DNA of 64,000 nucleotides from Manduca sexta. Lineage: Eukaryota; Arthropoda; Insecta; Lepidoptera; Sphingidae. Shown here piece by piece: positions 46,352-57,927 of this stretch (position 1 is its first letter; every line of letters starts with the position of its first letter). The notes beneath the pieces are model-generated. The model ran no database searches, was not told the origin of the DNA, and worked only from the letters and a program-made list of their open reading frames with translations. Where the stretch lies: assembly GCF_014839805.1 (NCBI RefSeq), contig NC_051142.1, forward strand, positions 4,216,001 through 4,280,000. The letters run 5' to 3'. The position numbers and the translations under genes were made by a program.

Positions 46352-47390
46352 AATGTGAATGTGGATTGCATATTTAAATTTATTTCGAATGTATAATTTC
46401 AACATCGAAAACCCTGCACGGCTGTGTTATCGACACTTAGCTATCCATTTTAAGCATGACACCGTAACATGTAGTGTTGGAAATGTAAACACAGCTTTAC
46501 ATATGAAGGCCTAAGAATAAAAGCACGAGATAAAGGCATGATATAATGAATGTAGATTGTAGAGCCTTTACGTCATCTGTGGCTGTTTGACGTGAGTTGA
46601 CGCAGGTAACGTGCCCAAGAATAAATAAAGCGTTCACAATAGATGTTTGTAATCAAAATTAAATGAAATATGGAAATCTTATCCTTAAAAATACATCTTA
46701 CATTGTATTGACCACTATTCATATTTTAATGTCCAACAATAAGACAATTAAAGCACTTTTCAACATTTAATCGCCGCGGTAATATATTTTAATCTATAAT
46801 AGCTATGAATACTTTTCCAACCCTCTTACCGCAAGTTCCGAGGCGTTGGATTACTCACTCTTTTATAATATTCTAGAACTCTTTTTGCGAAGCGCAGCTC
46901 GGCACGATCCCGATTTGAATTAAGAATCAGTTGTGAAAAATGACCCTTGTTTATGAACACGCTTTGGTTCCGTAGGAAACGTTTTAGTTAATGTGTCGTG
47001 AGTTATTTGTCTTCATTTACGTTCAAATGTCATTTGTGAAACACGTTAGGAATTGTACAAACATTATAAAGGTTTACGCAGAGCCGTAATACGAATAATT
47101 TATTGGAATTAATAGTATTTAAACCAAAGCGTTAAGAACTTAATTGCAAATAAGACTAACATAATTCAAAACTGTGGGAATTTTCAGACTGGCGGGTATG
47201 ACATGACTGAATTTGATCTGTATCAAGTGTATGGAGATGACATGACTCCACCTTTTTATAACTAATTAATCTAAGCTTTCTAAATACAGAATTATTTTCA
47301 AATATGTAGATTATACAGGCTAGATTGCCCTAAATAGAAACTACGAGATACAAAGCACTAGTATTTACCTCACGCATCGTCTATACATGA
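46352..47390. other. No recognised features
   Basis: AT-rich. Confidence 0.5.
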
Positions 47391-47700
47391 GGTGTACGAT
47401 AGCCTATTTAGTAATGGAACATACTGCCGAGACGAAAGGCTGCAGATTCAAAACAAAAGGCACACGCCGAATTTCCGAAGTTACGTGTTTATTTTTTATC
47501 AATATCGTTAGTTTTAGCGATGAAGAAAAAATATCATAAGGTAACCTATATGGGTATATAGTTATCGAGTGATAACTATCACAATTTCAAGGGTAAGTGA
47601 AGTCTGCCAATGTGCAATTGGCCATCGTGGTAGACTGAGGCCTGCACTCTCATAAGGTTTATGCTAAGCGGGGAGCAGTATATTATAGTATAAGACTCTA
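47391..47700 (+). repeat. A-family SINE, old and diverged
   Basis: The whole A layout is present but decayed: 'gatagcctatttagtaatgg', 'ctgccgagacgaaaggctgc', 'gtgaagtctgccaatgtgca', 'gccatcgtggtagactgagg'. A 9-base perfect palindrome with loop GAGT lies inside at 47558-47579. Confidence 0.65.
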
Positions 47701-48017
47701 CTACATTTTTTTAAATATTATTCATGTTACACTACTCAGTACTCAGTATCCAAATACATAATACAAAGTCAATGCTACACCACCTGAAACATGCTACGCG
47801 GCGTAGCTCACGTACTTACAATATGCTTAAATATAATATTATGTATGAGCGCTATGCCATACAAATTCAGTTTAAACGGAATTAAAGAGCGTTAATTAAG
47901 GAAGTCAGAGGATTCACTAGACATCTTTATAATATATAATTATAGAATGTCTACTAAAGTTACCTGAAATACCGTATAACATTGCCATTAACACTAAAAA
48001 TTTTAATTATAAAATGC
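47701..48017. other. No recognised features
   Basis: AT-rich. Confidence 0.5.
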
Positions 48018-48388
48018 ACTATATTTAATTATTTATTTATTCAAGCGGCGAGAGCCTAGTTGGGTGTGGAACGGACTGCCGAGACGAATGTCCGCAGGTT
48101 CAAATCCCAAGGGCACACACCTCTGACTTTTCTAAAAAATCATGTGTGTATTCTTTGTGAATTTATCGTTCGCTTTAACGGTGAAGGAAAACATCGTGAG
48201 GAAACCTACACATCTGAGAAGTTCTCTATAGGAATTTCGAACGTGTAAAGTCTACCAATCCGCACTAGGCCAGCGTGGTGGACTAAGGTCTAATCCCTCT
48301 CAGTAATAGAGGAGGCCCGTGCTCAGCAGTGGGCAAGTATATAATACAGGGCTGATATTATTATTATTATATACTATATTTAATTATT
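48018..48388. repeat. 16-bp target-site duplication around SINE
   Basis: ACTATATTTAATTATT is found at 48018-48033 and again at 48373-48388. Eleven bases (tatttattcaa) lie between the left copy and the SINE head. Confidence 0.75.
48045..48372 (+). repeat. A-family tRNA-derived SINE, full length, young
   Basis: Head GCGGCGAGAGCCTAGTTGGG, B box GGTTCAAATCCC, and a complete body ending 'cagggctgatattattatta'. Very similar to the 25.5 kb copy and flanked by a 16-bp duplication, so it is probably one of the youngest insertions here. The plus frame at 48060-48248 is its shadow. Confidence 0.9.
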
Positions 48389-48752
48389 CATTGTCCAGAA
48401 TTCATCAAAAACTTTAGTAAGTATTTTGTATTATTATATTATAAACGAAATATAGATATAATATATTGAATAAGATAATACAGTGGGCTCTGACCGCGGC
48501 TTTGACAGTTCAGATCCCACAGGAATAACTTTGTTGGAACGGGAAGTATCTATCGCCTATCCTTTTACAGTAACCAGTCAACATGGTATATTCGTTTAAT
48601 CCATGGGGACGCAGAATTGTATACAAAACAGTCGTATCTCAGCATATACTGAACCAGTCTGTCGCCTTTCGAATATATTTATTTATTTACCGAGTTTAAA
48701 GACATCTCGTCGTCACTGAACGCCTATATTTTTTGTATTTAATTTTTATCAG
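48389..48752. other. No recognised features
   Basis: AT-rich. Confidence 0.5.
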
Positions 48753-48836
48753 TGCTGAAGGGTCTATGTAACCCGGTTCCTGCCGGCTTCCTTTTATATA
48801 GAATTTATACATACATAACATCACGCATTTTTCCCC
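48753..48836 (+). repeat. Family L fragment and D-type end, cut by gap
   Basis: 'ctgaagggtctatgtaaccc' and 'ccggcttccttttatataga' match 37395-37470. The following 'cataacatcacgcatttttc' resembles the minus-strand D 3' end. Confidence 0.4.
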
Positions 48837-49336
48837 NNNNNNNNNNNNNNNNNNNNNNNNNNNNNNNNNNNNNNNNNNNNNNNNNNNNNNNNNNNNNNNN
48901 NNNNNNNNNNNNNNNNNNNNNNNNNNNNNNNNNNNNNNNNNNNNNNNNNNNNNNNNNNNNNNNNNNNNNNNNNNNNNNNNNNNNNNNNNNNNNNNNNNNN
49001 NNNNNNNNNNNNNNNNNNNNNNNNNNNNNNNNNNNNNNNNNNNNNNNNNNNNNNNNNNNNNNNNNNNNNNNNNNNNNNNNNNNNNNNNNNNNNNNNNNNN
49101 NNNNNNNNNNNNNNNNNNNNNNNNNNNNNNNNNNNNNNNNNNNNNNNNNNNNNNNNNNNNNNNNNNNNNNNNNNNNNNNNNNNNNNNNNNNNNNNNNNNN
49201 NNNNNNNNNNNNNNNNNNNNNNNNNNNNNNNNNNNNNNNNNNNNNNNNNNNNNNNNNNNNNNNNNNNNNNNNNNNNNNNNNNNNNNNNNNNNNNNNNNNN
49301 NNNNNNNNNNNNNNNNNNNNNNNNNNNNNNNNNNNN
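48837..49336. other. Assembly gap, 500 N
   Basis: Exactly 500 N, a conventional placeholder length, so the true size is unknown. The two long frames drawn through it are artefacts. Confidence 0.98.
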
Positions 49337-50482
49337 CAGGGGTATGTCACTCTCAAACAGTCACTCTATTTGTTTTGGTCTAACCTCAAATTAATTTTGT
49401 TGTAAGATACTTTCAGTTAGATGACACTGGAAATAAGTTTTCAAAACACTAATCATGCCTTTTATCCCTATTTATAAAATAATTATGTACGTAATTAAAT
49501 TAGATAAGTAAAAACATAAAACAAATGTCAGAGGCTATTTTCATTAATTAAAAAAAAATATGCATTAATGAAAATTCCGAACGAAATACGATAAAAATTG
49601 ACTGACACAATGACAGAGATTGTGGCAAGTCGTCTGACACAATTTCAAACGAGTTGCCACAATATCTGATGATTGTTATTAAATGGTAAAATATTAAAGT
49701 TCTCTTTTGTTGTAATATGACAACTGAATCTTAATTTAATTTTCCATTTTATTAATACAATTATAAACAAAACAACGCATACTTTTTAAATTTTATTCTA
49801 GTTTCCAATAAATTACATATCTATTTTCTCATAAGCATGTTAAAATATTTATTGCATTAAGTGGCAATATCGCCTTGTTTCCGTAATTTGAATTCCGGTT
49901 GAAAATTTTCAAATTTCCCATTGCAGTTTGTGTGCGATAAGTTCGATTACGATTTCCTAAATAATTTAAAGAACTTTGCTTATTCAAACGGACCACCGCT
50001 GCCTTCTTACTAATTCACCCCGGGCTTTGTTATTTGTTTTGCACGCGATAAGGAACTGATAAAATATTTGGACAAAATGTCTCATGTTATCTTGGTTGTG
50101 CGATTGATGGTAAATGACATTTATATTTTTATAAAATAATATCGATAGTACTCATTAAAATCGTACATAATATTTACTTAGTCACCGCGATGGCGAAATC
50201 TGCTCATTTAAATAGTCTTTTAAAATACGTGTGGGAATCTGCATACCTTAAAATTATGCGATATTCATTTTGATTTTAAACTATGAAAAATCTGTTGGTA
50301 GACAAGATTGTCGTTATTACGTCATCTTGGTTTAATTTACTTATTTTAGTTTGACTATTGAATAAACAAATATCAGAGCTGTATCTCTAATGGACAAATT
50401 CCTTGCATTTGTATTTGTGTTATGAATACATGGCATCATTTATTATTTATTATATTTTAATAAATTATTGTATTATTTTCAG
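49337..50482. other. No recognised features; small inverted repeat
   Basis: ATTGTGGCAA (49619-49628) and TTGCCACAAT (49654-49663) form a 10-base inverted repeat. The first bases after the gap ('caggggtatg') fit the other half of a D-type end. Confidence 0.45.
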
Positions 50483-50695
50483 GACCATTACATTATGTCC
50501 CTAAAGCAACTAGTTATAGATGGAAATCCTGGCAGGACAAAAGGTTTCAAGTTTGAATTAAAGTTCTCGATAAAACTCTTAACAGAGGACAAGAATATAC
50601 ATAAAAAACTTGCGGTACACATATACATAAGCACTTTGAGAGCTGTTATAAATTATATATTGGTGCTTTATGTAGAACTACATTTCCCACTTTGA
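50483..50695 (+). other. Weak exon candidate
   Basis: A pyrimidine-rich tract and AG at 50470-50482 are followed by an open stretch, with an AAG|GT donor-like site at 50543/50544. One frame over 50483-50551 contains GPLHYVPKATSYRWKSWQDK. Another frame runs as an open 75-codon frame to 50695. I do not recognise either product. This is a candidate only. Confidence 0.15.
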
Positions 50696-52608
50696 ATCTA
50701 GGTAAGATGTTTTCCACATGTTGCGCCAAGAAATTTACAGGTTGAACTGATTCAGATACTTATATATTATATATCTCCTTAAAAGTGCTTAGACTAGATG
50801 TTGTACCCTTAAATATATCACACTGACGGCATACGATATATCACACTGATATATCAAATGCATAATGAATTCGCTGTAAATTCGCGGCGGGCGTGCAGCG
50901 AACAAGCCGTGGGTGCGTAGCGTTCACGCAGCGGGCTCACAGTTGGCTACGCATTTTGGACAGTTAGTAATAGAGTGAATTCAGATGAGGAAACATTTCT
51001 ATTAGCTTTGTTAATTGGAAAAAGTAACTAAAAAAAGGGATATTGCCGTGGTTACATGACACCGTATTAAAAAAGTATGTAAGTTGGGACTAAAAGTACA
51101 GGCGACAGCACAACAGCAGCCTGAGTGCTTACTAATATAATTTTATTTAATTTTTTTATAATGTGTGTATAATATATGTGTGCTTAGCGAATTTGGCACA
51201 CGGACAAAGTTGCAATAATATAAGATAGGCTGGGTGCTTTTTATCCCCTGGATAGTATTTTAAATTCTGAATCTGAATATAAAATAGACAGTGCTATGCA
51301 TCGATACTGTTATTTAGGCATTTTCTAGCGGGAAGGGCTTTTAACGTGCGTGACACTACGAGAAAATCTTCTCTAAAGATCTCGGCTTTCACTTTTCTGT
51401 CCGTTCATGTCTCTCATATCGAATTATGTTACAGAACATTATACACCGGATATTCATTTCATGAAAACATGGATTTAATGGCCGAAAGAAGCACATATCT
51501 CACCGGTAATGCTATATACATATATTACTTAAAGTTGTGAAAATGTTTACTTAAACTTTTTAAAATTTAGGATGTTAATTTTGACAAATCACACTAATGA
51601 TGAGGCTAAGGTATAATCGTTATTGAACGTATTCGATTATCGATTACCATTTTTATAAAACTTGATATCGATAGTTGCATAATTATTTGGTATGTTCAGA
51701 TGATATAAATATTTTTTATTGAATTATCTATTATTGGTAAGCCATTTCCATTTATGTTTTTAAACCCTACACCACTTGCAGGTATCATTGTGTTAACTAT
51801 TTAAATCGTGAAAACATTAGATATATTAATTATAGATTTTTTTACCAATAAATGTGATAAATTACAAACAACTCGAATATTTGCAAAAATAATATAATTA
51901 AATCTAAATGCAAATTTTTATATTATCGATTTATTTTATTTCAATGGCGATTTGCGATAGTCCGTGATTGTTCATTATGATAATGAGTGGTACTTCAAAA
52001 TAAAATATGATATTACCTGTAGTAAATTTTACCGAAAAAAAATACGAAACTTCATGTGAAGGAGCTGTCAAAATTACCATCCTATATTTGATAACTAATT
52101 AGAATTGGGTAGGACATGACATGAAAAAGAGTTTGTAAGAGTAACCTCATTTTAACATTGAGCCGGTACAATATCCTACTTCAAATTAGGCGAGGCGTAC
52201 TGAGGCGAGGCGCTTTAATGTGCGCCTTACAGTATTTTGTAATGATAACACTCAAAATACTTTCCTCTGACTCGCGACTCGAAACGCAGTACCATAATGT
52301 TCATTGTAAAATAACGTCCTATTGTAATTGTCTACCTCTCTGTCCTCGTCCTATAGTTAACCACGGAGAATGAGTAACGCGACTGCCGCGACATAAAGTT
52401 TAAAGTAGTACAATATATAATTTTGAGCCACTCTTCCTTTTGACGTTATGTACGGGACAAATGAACCGCTTATTATATGTCCTACTCAACAAGTTACTTT
52501 TTCTTGCTCTAACAGTAATATTCATTAATGTTTTATTTTTAAGATATTACTAAAGCATTTTTCGGACCATATCTACTGCCTTACAAGTAGGTCCCGAAGA
52601 CACGCGGT
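50696..52608. other. Mostly unrecognised
   Basis: A GC-rich patch at 50880-50960 has repeated 'gcgtagcgttcacgcag'-like words. A short ATATATCACACTGA direct repeat lies at about 50815-50860. The frame at 51346-51540 is unsupported. Confidence 0.45.
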
Positions 52609-53375
52609 ATACAATACTCAAATTGGTTTATTCCAAAAAATATAAAACATTTACGAAAGCGAAGGGAAGACGATTTTCACCAGAGGAAAAAAATTGTCAT
52701 TGTCTTTATTAAAAAACGTCCTAAATGTTACAAACTTTTATGCAAGTATTTTACTCTACCATCATCAAGAACTGTAAAACGAGTACTAAGCCAAATTAAT
52801 ATAATCGCAGGAATAAATCCTATAATTTTCCACTGTTGGAAATAAAGGAAAAAGATTGTTTTTGCTCTGGTCTTTTTGTCTGTGTCATATGATCCATACA
52901 AAGATACAAGAGTTTGCTTCACATTAAAAATGCTCTTTTTCTAACTACGCTTTGGTTTTTATAATAAAAGGCATAAAAAAATATTTTAATCAGCCAATAG
53001 CATATTATTTCACAAATGGACTTAATAAGATAGAGCTAAAAATATTAATACGAACTGTCTTGGAAGATGCCATTGATGCTGGGCTTAACGTAATCAACAC
53101 AACATGCGACCAGGCACCCGTTAATGTCGGTCCCATAACAGAGTTGGTTAAAGAAAGATGTAACTAAAGCTGTATATTTACGGAAAGGAAAAGACTGGTA
53201 ACATGACATAATACGCGTTAAAGGACAAATAACAACCCCGTTTATGAGCTGTTGCGGCTGAACATTTAACGGCAAGAGCAGAATTCCAGCAGAATGTCGT
53301 CAGTTAGTAGATTTCACACTTTTACTTAACAATTTATTTAATTCATTGAACGGGTGTAGCGATTTTTATTTATTG
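52609..53375 (+). pseudogene. Decayed P-element/THAP-type transposase
   Basis: Pieces of one transposase lie in order in shifting frames: GRRFSPEEK at 52665-52691; LPSSRTVKRVLSQINIIAGI from 52756 and on to 52845; ALVF then SYDPYKD around 52864-52905; ALVFIIKGIKKYFNQPIAYY from about 52949; GLNVINTTCDQ near 53080-53112, with the conserved Asp of the RNase-H-like fold; and LLLNNLFNSLNG around 53322-53357. The order fits the P-element/THAP9 family (helix-turn-helix linker, RNase-H-like core, C-terminal helical part). At least two frameshifts and several stops make it non-functional. The N-terminal THAP zinc finger and terminal inverted repeats were not found. Family assignment is by remembered motif pattern. 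Confidence 0.65.
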
Positions 53376-53405
53376 TAAACTATTATTTATTAGTTTATTA
53401 TTATT

Positions 53406-53648
53406 TATACAGATATTTTTTTATCTTTCACGTTCATATTTAAATGGTAAAGGTTCTGCCCTTGATGTCCCATCTTAAAAATAGAATATGTATCTACAAA
53501 AATGATTAGCAGTCTCATAAGATTTTTACTGATATATCCTTCATGGACAACACCTTCAGCGTAAAATTAACATTTCAAAATGTTAACGTGCCTTAAACAA
53601 AAATACCATTTCTTAATTTTTCTACTCTGAGTACGATTATGTATTTTT
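53406..53648 (+). repeat. Direct repeat, short copy
   Basis: It matches 54274-54639 but lacks about 123 internal bases after 'gtctcataagatt'. Otherwise it differs by only a few substitutions and small indels. Confidence 0.9.
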
Positions 53649-54273
53649 CATATTTTTTGAATACTTAATTTCAAAGAAACAAAAAAATAAAAATCCGAGA
53701 AATTCTTGATGACGTCACACATACAGTTGAATAAAGTTGTTCCTTGGTCCACCTTTTCTTTTTTATTAAAAAAACTAAGACATCGTCATTTATCAATGTC
53801 AAAAGATAATATTATTATGCCGGCGCCACAGATAACAAAAATATTTGAACTCATGTGTGGCACGGGAATTTTCGTATTTGTGCAAAGTTTGTTTAAATGT
53901 TTACGTATTATCTTGTCATTCGGTATCGATTTTACGACCACACATCAAGCGTTCAAAGTTATCGAGTTGCTTGAATGAGAACTGATTATATATGGAAACC
54001 TAAAAGTAAAAGCCATAAAAATTTTAATTTGGTCAGTGTCTGTAATAGAATACAAATACGCAAATACCCGTGCCAAACATGAGTTCAAACAAGTGTTCTA
54101 ATATTTGTCTGTGTGTGGCACCGGCAAAGACGTTTTATAGCATCATGACTGTACATATAATTACAAATTGGCTCGATGAAGGAATACATACTTATCTGCT
54201 TTTAGTTATACAGGTGTCAAATTAACGAAGGACCAGCTATACCAGGTTGATAGAGGATTAATTTATATATATA
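53649..54273. other. Spacer between direct repeats
   Basis: It holds an open 90-codon plus frame (53706-53978) without recognised motifs, and a (TA)n tract at the right end. Confidence 0.5.
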
Positions 54274-54639
54274 TATACAGATATTTTTTTATCTTTCACG
54301 TTCGTATTTAAATGGTAAAAGGTGCTGCCCTTGCTGTCCCATCTTAAAAATAGAATATGTATCTACAAAAATGATTAGCAGTCTCATAAGATTGATTTCT
54401 TGTGACTACAGTGTTTACGATCCCTTACTAAAAGATCCTTTAAAATTACCATAAGGGCAAACGACTTTGATTTGAGTTTAAAATAGATAAATTATCAAGT
54501 CCAAGTGTGATTCTTTTACTGATGTATCCTTCATGGACAACAGCTTCAGCGTAAAATTAACATTTCAAAATGTTAACGTGCCTTAAACAAAAATACCATT
54601 TCTTAATTTTTCTACTCTGGAGTACGATTATGTATTTTT
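54274..54639 (+). repeat. Direct repeat, long copy
   Basis: Longer copy with an extra stretch at about 54394-54514. It is bounded by (TA)n tracts at both ends (about 54262-54277 and 54638-54656), suggesting insertion into TA repeats or TA-rich ends of the element. Confidence 0.9.
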
Positions 54640-56190
54640 ATATATATATATATATAACCCTTCTGTGTCGCCTAATAATATTGCATCGTTCAGAAAATAT
54701 TCAATCGTTCCTGCGTCGACCTGCTTGCTTTAGTTGATGTTTTGTTAATGTAACCGGTACGTACATTTCTGCAGCAATTCGCATTACTTCCTTTATATTT
54801 TATGTAACAATTATCATTTTGTATACGACTTATTTATGATTTCGTTATTTGATCATAATGCTCATTTTGTGTTTATTGTATGTTGTAATTTAACCACCAC
54901 GTAACCCATAATTAATAGTTAAGTGATGGCAATTTAAAGATAATATCATGTACACAAGTGCGAAATTATTTTGCTTTTATCGCGTAAATTGTTCGAATCT
55001 CTCCTTTTTTTTTAGTACATACTCTATTTAGATCATATACCCACTGTTATGGTATATATCTAATATGTATTGGCAATTTGTATCGCATTCGCATTTCGCT
55101 GTTGATTACTACCTGGTTTCATAGACCTGTTTTAAATCAGTTCTTATTATAATTATTTAATCTTTCTTATTTAACAAATTGTTAAATTAATCTGTTTGAT
55201 ATCTACATAAAATATTTTTATATTATTATCATAAGTAAAACAACCTTCGCATGACGAAGAAAGTATATTTTAATGAATGCTAATCTTTATAGTTCCTTTT
55301 TCTATGGATAGGTATAATGATCATTGTAAACTTGATGTTAATTTCTTTTCCAGTGAACATTTTCAATTTTTAAAAGTAGCGTGACTTATTTGTGAAATAA
55401 TTTTGTTTGGCTTAGAATAAGTTTGTTCTTGTTAATATTAGTTTCACTTGTTTGTGTAGAAAGATAATGCTAGAATCCGAATTTCCTTTTGATGAAGACA
55501 AAGATAAATAATATGGCTATCTTGTATGTTTCAGAGTTAATTGCTGTTCTAGATTTGTAAATTTTTATGTATTTCTATATTGAATCGTATATTATTAGGC
55601 AATTTTTATAAAAAATAATAAATTCTCTTTTATTTGAACATTGATACTTGATATTTATTTGATGATACATTAAAATGATTATCGAAATACAAAAGAATTC
55701 ATATATTTTTATAAAGTTAAATCAATTGTTATAAAAATATAGTTTGACAATTGAGAATGTTTTAGCATATTATAAATATCAATGTTAATTATTATTCGTC
55801 ACAGTATGTATTTTTAGACATAAAATAATTTTAAGTATATTTTATTATTTAGTATTTCGGAATTTTACAGTGTATTACAGTTTATTTTAAAGTAGTATCG
55901 TTTACTTTTCCATTGAATATAATTAATAACTAAGATCAAATTATCAGCGCTTACATAGCTTAATAGAGGTGTAATACTTTGTAAATCTAATATTGAATGT
56001 GAATATCATTAGTACTTACTATAAGCATTTTGTACACAAAATGTTATAGCAAAAAAATAAAATAAAAATAATATTTTCAATATGATGTTTGTCTGATTAA
56101 CGATCTTATTCTTAGATCTTATTACTATCGAATTATTATGTATTGATAATGATAGAAGTACACTGTAAATAAGATGTCAGAAATATTATA
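54640..56190. other. Very AT-rich DNA, nothing recognised
   Basis: Simple (TA)n at 54638-54656; no other structure. Confidence 0.5.
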
Positions 56191-56529
56191 CTACGACGGC
56201 ATAGCAAATGCAGATCTGCTTCTATGTATTTTAATACTTGGATTGCCGTCTTCTGCACTTTTAAAACCGTTTGCAAAATAATAAAACACAATAAACCTGA
56301 ATCGTGAAACGCAACGAAAATCGCGAACGCCCTCTACCTCACAAGTATGAAGCAGCCGTAATGTCGATTGGCACAAAAACCCAACGAGTAGGCTCTCTAT
56401 TTCCATATATATTATAATTCTCTTTGGTTTCGTCGGTAAGATCGTATAAACAGACCCTTTCCAAGGCACCGCACGAGGCCCCTGTAAACGCGAAACCCCT
56501 GGCGGTTCCACCGATAATATTAGGTACAC
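56191..56529 (-). other. Open frame overlapping family J
   Basis: A 112-codon minus frame starts from a non-ATG codon. Its first third overlaps a repeat: 56463-56487 is identical to the complement of 16543-16567. No motif is recognised, so it is probably repeat-derived. Confidence 0.25.
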
Positions 56530-56598
56530 CTAAAACATGACATAGTTGATATAGTTCGCGTTCTGCACACGAGATATATGAAAAATATTAATACAAAA

Positions 56599-56924
56599 GC
56601 GGCAATAGCCTATTTGGTTGTGGAACGGACTACCGAGACGGATGGCCACAGATTCAAATCCCAAGGGCACACACCTCTGACTTATCTAAAAAAAAGATGT
56701 GTGTATTTGTCAATTTATCGCTTGCTTTAACGGTTAAGGAAAACATCGTGAGGAAACCTGCATACCTGAGAAGTTCTTTATAGGAATTTCGAAGGTGTGT
56801 GAAGTGTATCAATCCGCACTAGGCCAGCGTGGTGGACTAAGGCCTAATTCCTCTCAGTAGTAGAGGAGGCCCGTGCCCAACAGTGAGACAGTAAGTATAT
56901 AATACAGGGCTGATGATGATGATG
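56599..56924 (+). repeat. A-family tRNA-derived SINE, full length
   Basis: Head GCGGCAATAGCCTATTTGG, a slightly damaged B box (agattcaaatccc), a complete body, and a (GAT)n tail at 56912-56924. Confidence 0.88.
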
Positions 56925-57268
56925 ACATAAATTAGCTTGGATTTTGGTTTAATCTATACATCTGCCTAACAATCGCGAGTTTTATGCGAGTTCCAGACTG
57001 CAAATCACCAGTCGCCATATTTGCACCTGGGTACCTGGTTACCAAGCTACACCACCGCATCGACGTTCTCGGCGTATGTGAATAATATTATCACCTAAGT
57101 GTACATACAGATCATGAGCGCAGTTCCTGTTCATCTCATCATTCGTTGCAATAAATCATAATAAGACAGGACCAACGGTTTCTTTCATCGGTTCTATCTA
57201 ACGAATAAGGATTTCTGTGTAATAGATTTATTTATAACCCTATTACGTTATTTGTTTAACTTTCTATC
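56925..57268. other. No recognised features
   Basis: Nothing supported. Confidence 0.5.
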
Positions 57269-57490
57269 TTTGGTATAGTTGTACTCTGCGCGCGGTAAGA
57301 GAGCGCTCTGATGCCCCAGGCACAAATTCTGGGTAAGGCAAACGGATATAGCATTTTCTCTGCTTAGATTCAACGGTGGGGCGATTAGATCGCCTTCTAC
57401 GACATCATGGGATGGAACACACATGGCTAAAAGTGGGGGTCCTGGTTGCACCGCTACCTACCCCTAATAAGGACAAAGGGGTGAAGTGTG
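57269..57490 (+). repeat. D-family SINE, diverged
   Basis: 'tggtatagttgtactctgcg' (head), then 'gcattttctctgcttagatt', 'ttctacgacatcatgggatg' and 'ggttgcaccgctacctaccc', ending at a junction with an A SINE. The minus frame at 57248-57451 is its shadow. Confidence 0.65.
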
Positions 57491-57698
57491 CACGAGCCTC
57501 CTCTACTACTGAGAGGGATTAGGCCTTAGTCCACCACGCTGGCCTAGTACGAATTGATAGACTTCACACACCCTTGAAAAATCCTATAGAGATTTTTTCA
57601 GGTATGCAAGTTCCCTCACGAGGAGTGTGCTCTTGGGATTTGAACCTGCGGACATTCGTTTCGGCAGTTTGTTCCACAATCAGCTAGGCTGTCGCCGC
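57491..57698 (-). repeat. A-family SINE with internal deletion
   Basis: The minus-strand head at 57698 and the 3' end at 57491 are both present, but about 90 bases of the body (the segment for 'tgttttccttcaccgttaaa' to the 'gtgtgtattctttg' region) are missing between 57622 and 57626. It directly abuts the D element. Confidence 0.8.
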
Positions 57699-57774
57699 TT
57701 AAATCCGCTGGACTAATCTGAAAAAAAAAAAATATATTCAAATCGCTCCAGCCGTGTTAGGGTCCATAGAGAAC

Positions 57775-57804
57775 AATAAAGGTGTGTACCTACACACCTT
57801 TATT
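57775..57804. repeat. Perfect palindrome, 14-base arms
   Basis: AATAAAGGTGTGTA and its complement are separated by CC. Confidence 0.9.
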
Positions 57805-57891
57805 TTTATATAAACAAGTGGTCGTCCAAACCGTCGAATTAAATATATTTGATTGATACGTGTATTATATAAAATTTAATTATGCTAAATC

Positions 57892-57927
57892 TTATACTCC
57901 TCCGTGTCCCTACACGGAGGAGTATAA
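57892..57927. repeat. Perfect palindrome, 16-base arms
   Basis: TTATACTCCTCCGTGT and its complement are separated by CCCT. Confidence 0.9.

Noticed and set aside
48752..49405. Long frames on both strands across 48752-49405
   Set aside because: They run through 500 N and have no real sequence in the middle.
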